This document shows positions 1 through 10,600 of a DNA stretch of 64,000 nt, piece by piece. Made by a program: the position numbers and the translations under genes. Below the pieces are notes generated by a model. It did not search any database, had not been told where the DNA came from, and saw nothing but the letters and a program-made list of their open reading frames with translations. Origin of the DNA: Hetaerina americana (taxonomy: Eukaryota; Arthropoda; Insecta; Odonata; Calopterygidae). Position 1 is the first letter of the stretch; each line of letters starts with the position of its first letter. The stretch spans positions 66,223,590 to 66,287,589 of the forward strand of contig JAKTNV010000006.1 of assembly GCA_022747635.1 (NCBI GenBank). The letters are read 5' to 3'.

Positions 1-245
1 CAATAGTGTTTTTAACGTGACACCATCACTTACTGGCCGCCCCACTGGGGTCAGACGCCATTGCAGCCGCCTCACTGAGGAACAGACGCTGCGTGGACTA
101 CCTTTCGTCTGGCTCCTAACCTTCGACCTATCTGGCATGGGTGACCCTACCAGGAGCAATTTTTATTACTCCCGCCAGCACAGCTCTAGGGGTCATCGGA
201 ACGCACAAGCCCTTCCACCACGTCAAGGTTGTAGTCCGGGGAGGG
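1..245 (-). mobile_element. RTE-like LINE, third copy: 5' leader only, cut by window edge
   Basis: The sequence matches almost base for base the 5' leader of the two full-length RTE-like LINEs at 26509-29871 and 32234-35596. The element runs on the minus strand, so its 5' end is at 245 and its coding part lies off the left edge. As in the other two copies, the 5' terminus (CCCTCCCCGG on the minus strand) directly meets a TA-rich array. No coding sequence of this copy is visible, so whether it is intact cannot be judged. Confidence 0.9.
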
Positions 246-249
246 ATAT

Positions 250-295
<46 letters not shown>

Positions 296-380
296 TATAT
301 ATTATATATTTACATAATTATATATATATATTATAAAATTATATTTATATATATAATTATATATATATTTTATATATACA
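246..380. repeat. (TA)n-rich array
   Basis: Alternating TA with occasional TTA or AAT interruptions. It separates the RTE-like 5' end at 245 from the Penelope-like element that begins near 400. Confidence 0.95.
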
Positions 381-424
381 ACAGCAGATGTGGATTTTTA
401 AACCATAGAGACACAAAGAAAGCG

Positions 425-782
425 GAGAGGATAGTAGGGAGAGGTAATATTGCAGAGCTTCTAAGTCTTCTTTGGAGGGAATGGAGGCATACAGAGATGT
501 AACGTCTATCATGGCCATGAGAATGGTCGTGTTTTGCGGAATTGGGATTGAGTGTGGCCGTTCCAGAAAGTGTTGCGAATCTTTGATGTAAAAAGGGTGT
601 GAAGTGGCTATTGGTTGAAGGTGGTGGTCTATTTATGCGGAGATTCATTCAGTGGGTGAGTTGATGCTGGAGACAAAAGGGCGTCCGGGGTTATTGGTTT
701 TGTGGATTTTGGGTAGCAAATAGAAATGGGGGGTCTTAGGATTGGGTGGCGAAAGAATGAATATATCTTTTAGACCGACCTT
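425..782 (-). pseudogene. Penelope-like reverse transcriptase fragment
   Basis: Read on the minus strand, 645-782 gives FYLLPKIHK followed by NPGRPFVSSINSPTE, the hallmark start of Penelope-type RT. After a stop near 645, the same strand continues with YIKDS and then MIDVTSLYASIP (around 490-510), which corresponds to RT motif A of this family. The catalytic motif C region is missing because the fragment ends at the inverted terminus near 422. With internal stops and no C-terminal half, it cannot encode an active enzyme. Assignment to the Penelope-like group is based on these motifs from family knowledge. Confidence 0.82.
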
Positions 783-784
783 CT

Positions 785-1168
785 TTGGGAACAAATTTGG
801 ATAGAAAAGAGAGAATATCCTTTTATAACAATAACAACACCCAAACGGTTGCCACCTGTACCTCAAAAAATATTATATATTGCCCCTCCTGTAACTTCTG
901 CCCTGCCTTCTATGTGGGCGACTACACGACCACACTTTCCCTCCGCATGAATAACCACCAGTATTCCTCGAAAGCTCCCACCATCCTTAATTATCCCATC
1001 CCTACTCACACTGCTTCTCACAATCAATCTTTTGATGACTGCTTCTCCATTTTGGTGATGGAAACCCTTCCCAAATCTGCTAGTATAATAAAGGTGAGAG
1101 CCCACAAGATGGGGCATATCTGGGTGACCCAGTCATTTAAACCATCTGGGCTGAACCAAGCCCACTAA
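785..1168 (+). pseudogene. Penelope-like GIY-YIG endonuclease fragment
   Basis: The plus-strand frame reads IIYCPSC, then FYVGDYTTTLSLRMNNHQ. This matches the GIY-YIG endonuclease of Penelope-like elements (family form FYIGET, then SLRxR and H), including the cysteine cluster just before it. The domain normally follows the RT on the same strand; here the RT fragment lies on the opposite strand next to it, so the element is rearranged. The frame stops at 1168 and is followed by about 180 bp of non-coding 3' sequence. Confidence 0.78.
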
Positions 1169-1293
1169 ATGCATCATATGGCTGCCTACATATCCGTCCC
1201 ACCCCCTTGTTCATCTCCTATTGGTCCCTTATCTCCCCTTCCCCCACCTCTCCCCCACACATGTCCTCTCCGCTCTTCCCCAAGAACGCCATT

Positions 1294-1321
1294 CTGAAGA
1301 CAACGGCCGAGCCATCGAAAC
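1294..1321 (+). other. Hammerhead-like core at Penelope-like 3' end
   Basis: CTGAAGA is followed by a short imperfect helix and GAAAC, about 25 bp before the terminal repeat. The same layout occurs at 43407-43434 on the minus strand. Penelope-like elements are known to carry hammerhead ribozymes. Here there is an extra base between the core and helix II, and helix II has mismatches, so activity is doubtful. Confidence 0.35.
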
Positions 1322-1368
1322 ATTAAAACAACATATTGTGAGTTTCCTTTCTTTGTGTCTCTATGGTT

Positions 1369-1439
1369 AATATATATTATATATATGTATATATATAATT
1401 TATATAATATATATATTATAATGTAGAAATATATATAAT

Positions 1440-1535
<96 letters not shown>

Positions 1536-1594
1536 ATGTAGAAATATATATAATATTATTATATATATATATATATATATAATATTATATTATA
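1369..1594. repeat. (TA)n-rich array with a repeated internal unit
   Basis: Long TA array. A short interruption containing ATGTAGAAATATATA occurs twice (near 1422 and 1536), so part of the array has been duplicated. Confidence 0.95.
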
Positions 1595-1604
1595 GGGCTC
1601 TCTC

Positions 1605-2215
1605 AAACTCCCAGGGTTTTTTGTTGACCCTAATCATTCCTGGAAAAGCCATGTAACTGCAATCTCCAAAAAAGTTTCCAAGAAACCCTTCCTGATCAGT
1701 AGACTTAAAAGCTGTGTTCCTGAGGAACATTTGAGAGTTACCTACCTGTATTCCACCTTTTTCCAAAGTCACCTAAGTCATTGCCTAAGGCTTTAGGGAC
1801 ATGCAAGTGATACAAAAGCTCTGATTATGTTACAAAAGAAAGCAGTTAGGATCAGGAGCTCTGGCTATCATCATCACTGTCATCCACTATTTGTCAGGCT
1901 AAGTGTTATGACATTCTTTAACATATATATTTACCAGTGCTCAATTCATGTCATAGATAATGTATACAACTTTGCAGTAAGAGGCAATATGCACAGCCAT
2001 GATACAAGATCAAGAAATATGTAAGAAATTGACAAATGCAGATTGTCCTAAACCTTCAACCAGTCGAATAACCTTGCCTTAAAATTCTACAATAAACCAT
2101 CCCACACTGCAAAAGAAACTACTTATAATAGGTTCAAAACTGCAGTTGAGGATTGGTTGATTTCAAACCCCTTGTATTTTCTAAGTGAATATTTTTAACT
2201 TGACTTCTCAAGAGT
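1605..2215 (+). pseudogene. LINE relic, C-terminal region of RT ORF (CR1/Jockey type)
   Basis: The plus strand reads, across frame breaks, VTYLYSTFFQSHLSHC, LQKKAVRI, then a later block FYNKPSHTAKETTYNRFK and VEDWLISNPLYFLSEYF. This order (LxxxYxAxxxSHLxYG, LQKKAxRxI, FKxxLKxWL) is the usual C-terminus of CR1/Jockey-type LINE proteins. There are several stops, so it is an old, dead copy. The clade is uncertain. Confidence 0.5.
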
Positions 2216-2309
2216 GAAGTTATAATATATGTGTATCTCTTCACCATGGTAATGAATGAATGTATTTATACGTTTTTCTTTTGAAAAAATCCTTTGTGGC
2301 AAGTGCTAC

Positions 2310-2990
2310 TCTTTGACGATTAGTGATCCAAGGGAATTCAAAGAAAGAAATAGAAGGAAAGTGGCAGAATGCATGAGAATCATTGACGACTGGAAAGAAC
2401 AAAGCAGACTCACGTTATCTACAGAACAAAAGTGAATGTATTGTCTTCAGAAGCACAATAAAGTCGAATTCCACTGCCAAAATTTATGGACAGTAAATAA
2501 CTAGGGCAATTAAGTACCAGTACCTCTGAATATATAGGGACAGCAAGCTGACATTTCATAGTGTCAACTACACCCATGAGTCAAGGTTAAAAAGATATTT
2601 CATGCAGTACAAAGACACTGTTGAAAATGATTTGGGCTCAAATTGTTATTTGATACTTAAAACTGTAATGAAACCAATTTTTATATAGGGGCGAACAATC
2701 TGGGGAAATAAGGCTGCGCACGGCAAGATTGTAAGTACACTGCAGGAGGTGCAGCATATCTGCCTGATCCCCATGATGCATTGCTACAATACACATAGCA
2801 TGATAGCCCAAAATATCATTGCCATTGGACCTCCACTCAAATATGTTGTTTTAGAGTGTGTTGTCGTGGAGAAGTACAAATGGGGCATGGTAAACACATA
2901 TCTTGGTACAGAAGTGGATAACCTGGAATGGCAAAGAGGAACTACTCTTAAAAGGGCACTCCAATAACAGAAATGGAGGGGGGAAAGAAA
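2310..2990 (+). pseudogene. LINE relic, R1-like RT C-terminal region
   Basis: Frames on the plus strand give KSECIVF, then MKPIFI, a stop, GRTIWGNKAAHGKI, LQEVQHICLIPMMHCYNTHSMIA and GPPLKYVVLE. R1-clade LINEs have the matching series (IWG block, QR block, TxSxxA block, PL block) downstream of the RT core. Several stops and frame shifts mark it as a relic. It is separate from the relic just upstream, which is of another LINE type. Confidence 0.5.
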
Positions 2991-4325
2991 TGGTTAGAAT
3001 CTGAAAACAGCAGACATCTTTAAGATTTTCCCACACTTAGAAACAATGAAAAGTTTAGGGATTAAATAAGAAGTAAAATGCACCAAATAATAACCAAACC
3101 AGGCATATCTTGCCAAGATATGAAAAAAGAAAATTGGGAATTATGAGATATGCAGACTATGGGATACATTTAAACAGAATAACTACTTGCGTTGAATTTG
3201 ATGTATGGAGGCTTATATTGTGGCATGAGATGGGGTATTGGGCAGGATCACTCACAGAAATGATACATTGCTGCATAAAGAGCAAAATGTATAATAAACT
3301 ACATATTAATTAATTAAAGGAATCAATAAGTGACAAGAAAAAGAGAAGAGTCATGAAGACTAAGGCAATAGTGCCAGGAACTAGATCAACCCAGAAGAAA
3401 GAAGGCCTCCTGTTAGAGTGAAAAAAGTAAACAATTTTTCCTAGATAAATGTGAAGAAGAAAGACTATGGTATCAAACAATACTAAGCAAGGGTGCACAA
3501 ATAAGACTACACACTACTATATATGACTTTATACTGCAACTCTAGACACACAGTAAAGATATGTATAACTAAAAAAAATATATTTAGCCAAAAGCAATTT
3601 GTGTGAACAATAAGTAATAACAATAACCATAGATATAAATACAAGCAATGTAACATTTTAAAGCAAGCACACAGTTAACATAGTCTAAATCTAGCACATG
3701 GTTAACATCTGGCTAATTGATAGCCAGAAAACCACATAAACAGATACTAAAGCAACACTGGTACAAAATAATAATAAATGCAACCTTAGACCTAAGACTT
3801 ATAAGCTTACTCAAGAACCCTCAGTATGCAGACAATTTCATTGCATTATAATCGTAATAAACACAGCAAATTCTATGAATGAGCCATGAAATTGAATTAA
3901 AATGATATTACCTTTAGAAATGAAGAATCAACAAACATCAAGGCTACAGGTGATAGTCAGTGAACCCACTTAATGAAATCAGTAGCGTTGGTTTTATAGT
4001 ATTTTAATCTTTACATTTCTCAAGTGAAGTTATGCAGTTTGTGAACAATTGGGTAAACCCCAGTGCTTTTGTCCAATTTTACAAATCAACAGGATATAAA
4101 TACAATAGCATTACCAAAAACAATCATATACAGAAAGAGACCAATTATAAAAACCATTTATATAAATATTTTTAAGGTCACTGTACAAAAGTTGCAACCA
4201 CACCTGTGCAGGTAAAACATAAATTCTCCATTTTCATGGAGTGACAAGTGCGAATAAAAGTTGATTAAGAACTTCTTCAGAGTAGTGTATTTCTTGTAAG
4301 GTGCCAAAACCTAGGCCAGTAGACT
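2991..4325. other. No recognised feature
   Basis: AT-rich sequence with only short open frames. It lies downstream of the CRAL-TRIO gene's stop codon and may include its 3' UTR end. I see no other gene, repeat family or structured element. Confidence 0.4.
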
Positions 4326-4331
4326 TTTATT
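4326..4331 (-). terminator. Possible poly(A) signal of the CRAL-TRIO gene
   Basis: AATAAA on the minus strand, about 180 nt downstream of the stop codon at 4510-4512. The hexamer is common by chance in AT-rich DNA, so this is only a candidate. Confidence 0.3.
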
Positions 4332-4509
4332 TCAGCTGGATTAAGTTATTTCACCCAATGTCATACTACCACTCATGCCAAAAGTTTGAAGTTGTTTGCA
4401 CATAGTGCAAAGGGATGTTTTTGCTATCCATTTCCTCATTCATTGCCATTGCAACTCCATTACAAAATGGTATACTGAAGTGAAATAGATCAAATGAACC
4501 TTTTACACA

Positions 4510-4664
4510 TTAATCTATTGTAAGTTTCCTAAATGAACCCTCCATTCCAAATATTTCCCCATGCCCTTTTGGCTGTCCTGGTCGTTTTGATTCATCTGCT
4601 TTTGCTGTCTTTTCCAAAACTTGAAGGAATTCTGCATTCTCCCCTACCTTCTTTCTGATTTCAC
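4510..4664 (-). CDS. CRAL-TRIO gene, coding exon 6 with stop
   Basis: Starts after acceptor TTAATTTCAG and ends with TAG at 4510-4512. Residues 253-303 ([19 protein letters not shown], then [20 protein letters not shown] and SFRKLTID) are the C-terminal tail typical of insect alpha-TTP-like proteins. Confidence 0.92.
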
Positions 4665-7600
4665 CTGAAATTAAGCCTTTTTGTAAATTCATATTACAAA
4701 ATTAAAAATGGAATATCATTAACCATATAATCAACCATATAGTTAAAGTTGGTAGGAGAGGTAACCTTGATCTACAGAGCAAAGGAGAGGGAATATCACT
4801 GCATAAGTGTTTGAGTTCAGATGAGCAAAATAGAAAGACATCATTATGCAGGAGAGTAAGAGCAGCTATTATGGAAATTGTGCCCCTATCTGCCCCTGTA
4901 TGAGTACTAGATAAATATCCTTTGCAATTATCCATTGGCTCCTTTATTCTTGAGCATTCATGTACATCACCCCGTACAAGGGTATTCTAATTTCTACTTT
5001 TGCACTGAAATAGTGTGGTTTTGTGAGTGTTGCTGATGCCAAATCTCTGGGGGCTTAGGGAATTGGAGAAGTTGATATCTCTCTTATAAAGGGTATGCTT
5101 ACAGAAAAATCATGCGACCAAGAGTTTCATTATTGCCAGGTTTAACATGTAACCTGATGTCTTTTCATGATATAAAGAAAAATGGTTTAGATTATGTGAT
5201 AAGTAATGGTTCCTTGAGTGTCCTATGCCAATGTTACCATAAAGGTAGCCATTTTTAAGGTGGTAGATATGATGCAAAGAAGAAAAAATTTAAAATAAAG
5301 GAGAAGCAGTAATGGCAATAGACAGCAGTTTTGGATCAAAGGGAGGCAATTCATTATTGTGGCACAAAAGTTTTAGGAATGGGCAAATGAATGCATTTTA
5401 CAATTACATAAGAATATCTTGCCCTTATGCATCATTGAAGGATGATGTGTATTCAGATCAGCTTTGATATTTTAAGGATGGGATAGCAGACTAAGTCCAG
5501 TATGTCTGGAGGTTGAAGGAAAGTCTTTGTGGCTTACATCAGACAGCTAAGAACAGGCAAGAGTACTTAAAACTCTGGCATAAAAGTTGGCCCTGGTGGT
5601 GGTAGGATAATGTTCTTGCCTGGCAACCCAGAAGGTGCAGGTTCAATTCCCACCTAGGTAGGTCTTCCTCCACCCAGGGCTTGTGTGCATGTAATTTTCT
5701 TCAATTTAATATCTATGTGTAAGGTGGAAGAAGGGGCCATAAAGTCTCAATCTCTCCCAATTAATTTGTCAAATAAAATAAATAAATAAAACTAAAGAAG
5801 AATAATAAATAAAGAAAACATAAAGAATGTGGTTGGCACCAATTTGCCCATTGGTGCCAACCACATTCTCCATCTGTGTGTTTATTTCAATAATGGTATC
5901 AATTGAATCTTAACTGTTTTTGAGGATGCATAATATGATTGGGGGGAGAGAGGAAAAATTGGCGAATTTAAAGAACACCATTCCAAGTCTTGGAAACAAA
6001 AAAAACATTGGACCTATTAGTGATGCTTTGTCAATGAATATTTAAAGAGTTTCAGAGGGAGGTATCAAGATGGATCAGACGTCCTACATTGTGCAGATCC
6101 TAGAGAATTTGATATGAACCAAGCCAAGTCTATATTCACCCTTCAAAGTTTATTTTAAAAGAAAAAGTACACAAGATATTAAAGGGTCCTTAGAAGCTAC
6201 AAAAAAGTTCACAACGATTCCAACTGGTAAAAATGAAAGCAGTAGCTACATCAATGACTGATGCAGAACACATTACTATTGACAGTAAGGGTACCATTTA
6301 ACTTGAAAAGAAAAAAGGAACCTCAATGAGTCAAAGAATATAGACATTTGGTGTCCATTTTTTTTAAGGATAAAGGAGAACACTTTAAGATTGACCAAAA
6401 ATATGCACCATCCGTGCATACATTTTGGGCATAGGCCTTTTGCAGATTATTACAAATATTGTGCCACTGTTGTTAGTTTGGCATACTGAAAGACTGACTA
6501 AAAACATTTGAGGAAGTACTGAACTGTTTTGCTGCAATACTTAACAAGGGGAGGGTTTAGAAATATGCTATAAGTATATCAGTGCTATGTATTTTTTATA
6601 ATTTATATTTCTTTGCTTTTATTTTGCATTTTTGTCCATTTATTTTTTGGTGAACAACAGATTAGTTGTTATGTAAAGTGATTATTTCAGAGACTATTTT
6701 AAAATTTCAATTATTGCCTCCCTCCCCTCCTTGGGCATACTACTACAGTTCAAACCTTTGACTAGGCATGCATTTGGTTTCTATAAGCATGCTCCGAACC
6801 AGGCTTGAACCTTGCTCACTTGGAAATATCCTTCTCATCAGTTCCCCATCCTAACACTTGTGCTATGTCATTCTTCCTTCCCTTTCTCCTACTCTCACCC
6901 ACCCATCTTGTCTATCAATAGTGCTGTTAGTCTTGTCCCTTTCAATGTAAATGGAAGCTCTGGCGCTCATATATCCAAAACAAACCATCACTGCCTTTGT
7001 TTTTGCATTTTTTCCAAAGTAATGCAAGTAGCCCTTTTCTTTTACTTATTTATTTATTTGGCATTGGTGCGAAAACAGCGCAATTTGGCATCGGACTATA
7101 AACAATGATATCAATGGACACAATTACAATTTCCCAAGCCTTAGGTGGAGGGAAACCCACCATGGTTGGAATCGAACCCATAGGCTTTGAGTTGGCAGAA
7201 AAGGACGTTACCCTGCTGCTGGTTCAACTCACCATGAAGTATCTCAACAGATTTAGAATTTCCACCTAAGTCTTTTGGTAAGATCTCCTGAGCAACATAT
7301 TCATGAAGAGTTTCCATGTGTCCAGGTTTATGGAATTGTATCTGGAAAATATTCAATGTGCATAATATTAATTAAAATAATAATGAATTAAATTAGATGA
7401 CAACTATTTTTCAGTGCATCTAATTGGTGCCTACATTGCCATCTCAATTGTTTTTATATTGCAATAAAACTTCTCAACCCATTCCTTCATTTCATACCAA
7501 TCCGAATCTACAACAGCTTTTAATATGATATCAGTTCCTCCAGTCTCTACCTTGATTCCCCAAATTTTCTTCAAATTTGTCCACTCTAAGATGATTATTT

Positions 7601-10600
7601 CTAATCAAACAAATGAATTCTGGTATTACCCATCTCTATATAAAGTTTCTACTTTTATATTTAAGGGTCTTTCTTCTTTTTAGCGGTTACTCAGCATTCT
7701 CCCCATCTAAACATCTTTGCAAATGTCATTGCAATCCTCATATTCAAAGCCTCGATCCCTAATCATGAAGCATATTTCTACTCTCCATGTTTTCCCTAAG
7801 CTTTCAATATTTTCTTCTTCCTGGTGGTGACCATTCTGAGTCCTTGGCTATCATTTCTTATTCACTCTTCAAACATGGACTTACCACTGGAAAGCTCATC
7901 TGTGAAATCATTGTGCCACATTCTTTTATGCCCATTAATGGTCTAATATTTTGATATGTTTGCGTTCTGACTCGGTTAATTTAATGTCTAAGGATATTTA
8001 ATTTCCCATTCCTCCTTAAAACCAGGGATATAAGGGGTGGTGGATATCCACCAAGTGGTGGTGGATACTTACTGTGCTGATTGACCTGTCATTTTGGTGG
8101 GCACTGAGCCATAAAATAAGTCTAGTTTGATAAATTATACAATGAATGCCTGTAAGTATAAATACATTTTTTGCTGCATTAATCAGGCTTTTTAGGGTCC
8201 CTCAAATCTACATAGGGGATCTATGACCATTTATTGCTGCATAATCCCGCACTGATTTCCGCATAGCTATTTGCCCTACTTACCAAATTTCTTTTGAAAA
8301 TTCCTTGAAACTTCTGGAACTTAGCCTACAGTCCCCTTAGTCTTTATTTTTGACCGATGTCCTTAATTTGCTAAGAACAACTGAATCTAACCAAACAAAT
8401 TCTCCTGTTCAAGTAACTTCCTCATGAATAAGTGTATAAAATATATTCCTAACATTCATTATTCTTGATGTAATTCAAATAAATATTCTTCCTCAGTTTC
8501 CTCTAACTCTTTATTATTTCCAAATGGATCTTCCCTGCTCTCTATCACAAATTACCTTCTAACATGAATTACTTCTGCTATTATTTACAACCCAAACTCA
8601 TATTGCTGGACCCAAACTGATCTCAATTCTATTTCAAATACACATCTTAAAATTAGCTGCTGACTTGATATTCTCTTCATAAAGTTCTCCAAAGGTATTT
8701 ATTTTCTTCTTCATCTTCTGAAATTTCCATTTTATTCTGAAATCGGCCTTTCCACCACAGAAGTTTGGTTTTGCTTTATGATCCACAATTATTTTTTTAA
8801 AAGATTCTTCCAAAAACTTGGTAAAAATACATCAAGGACATTACTTCATGATTCAATGTATACATAATAGGCTAGGACTATCACAGCGTTTTTGAGAGGT
8901 TTATTATCAGCAATGATGAAAAAGCTGAATCACTCACCATATCCATTATTTCACCCTTGAGGAAAGGCTTAAGCATGGCATATATTTTGTCCACTATTGG
9001 TTGAGCATTTATCACATGGATTTGTTTTAGCCGAATGGGCATGGCTTCCTGGTAATATGCAAGGAAAAAATTTCATCAAAAGAAGGTATAGGAAACACAC
9101 CAACAAGTAAAAATTCCAGGTAATCATAACAGAGCTAATGGCATCCTTTATAAAGTAATACATGGGCATAATTAATTACTATATACTCATGCCTTTCAGT
9201 AACATAGTGCGTATTACAGTTAAATTCAATTCTGCACTTTAATTGAATTGCTATTAGTATTGCAAGGAATTGAATAATGATATTTCTATCATTGAAGGCC
9301 AATGGGTTTATCAGAATCTCTGGATGATGATGAATATTTATTCAGCGTCAATTTACTAACTGTCAGAGAATTTAATGATCACTGGACAGCTTTATCCTAA
9401 TTGAAAACGTAAAAGATTTATGCAGTTTATACCATCAAAACCAGCCAAATACGGCATACAAATTTGGTGGATTTGTGATGCCAAAAATGTATTCCCTAGG
9501 CAAGAAAATATTTATGCAGCAAAAAAACTAACAATAAAATAAAAATCAAGCAGAAAGTGTAGTTAGAGAACTTGCAGTTCCATTCCACAAAATTGGCAGA
9601 AATATAGACATGGACAATTTTTTTACTACTCTACCTCTTTCTAAATTCGTAATTTTGTGGAAACCAACAAATTTTGGTAATTTGCAGATAAATAAGCCAT
9701 ACATTCCAAAAGTAATGGTCCCACACCAGTCAAGAGAGCCATATTCTGCATACTATTCTGCATATTACTGCATTTGGGATTCACAAAAAAGTAATGCTCT
9801 GCTAATATGTGCCAAAGAAAAACAAAGCAGTTATCTATCTATCATTAACAATACGTGTAGACATGGCTGTTCACGACAATGCTAAAAAGAAGCTACATAA
9901 AATAAATAATAAATAACATATTATAATAAATATAAAGCAGGTGCTGATACTATAGAACAGGTGATTACAAGGTACATGCCACAATATCACTCATTTAGAT
10001 GTCCACAAATCATGTCCTTCAATAGGCTCAATATTAACAGTCTGGCTTCATACATTATTTATTATGACAATAATTTGCCAAGGAAAACCAACCAGCAAAG
10101 TAAATGTATGCAACAGCTGTGCAAAGAGCTTGCAAGACAAGAAATTGGGAACAGATTTCAAAATTAAGTAAGTGACATGCCATTACAACAATAAAATTGC
10201 AATAGAAAGTGTGATCAGGCAAAAGATCATATCTCTAGAGGTTTCAAGTCATGGAAATTTTGTGGATGCATCTGGTAGGATCAAAATAACTGGTCACTAT
10301 TACATTTGTCCAAACCAAACAATCAGAAAAAGAAGGAAAACGAGGAAAAGTTTCAGCCAATGTGCACATCCGGTTTGCGATTACACAGCGTAAATTTCTT
10401 AAATGTCAACAGTGTATTCATGAACAAATGCTTACTAATAATAATTTATTGTGTATGTAATTGTTGAGCATTGACCCCCACTTATCTCAATCAATAATAA
10501 ATCAACAAAAACAATTATGACACACAAATGTATTCTTTGAATGGTGAGTACTCAGTTGTGGCTGGAACATAGCAATCTTTCAAAGCTTCAAATTTTGAGG

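Larger units (their letters stand above)
400..1368. mobile_element. Penelope-like retroelement, two fragments in inverted arrangement
   Basis: The unit is bounded by a 23-bp inverted terminal sequence: 400-422 contains ATAGAGACACAAAGAAAG and 1346-1368 is its reverse complement. Inside, a reverse-transcriptase fragment lies on the minus strand (about 425-782) and a GIY-YIG endonuclease fragment on the plus strand (about 785-1168). The two point away from each other, so this is not a working element. Penelope-like elements are known for inverted, partly duplicated copies, which fits. Both outer ends meet TA arrays. A related terminus occurs at 43345-43440. Confidence 0.85.

Noticed and set aside
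1294..1321. Canonical hammerhead ribozyme
   Set aside because: Helix II is mismatched, an extra base lies between CTGAAGA and the helix, and no proper cleavage triplet follows. Kept only as hammerhead-like.
5825..5868. microRNA precursor
   Set aside because: Arms of 19 bp with a 6-nt loop are too short for a normal precursor.
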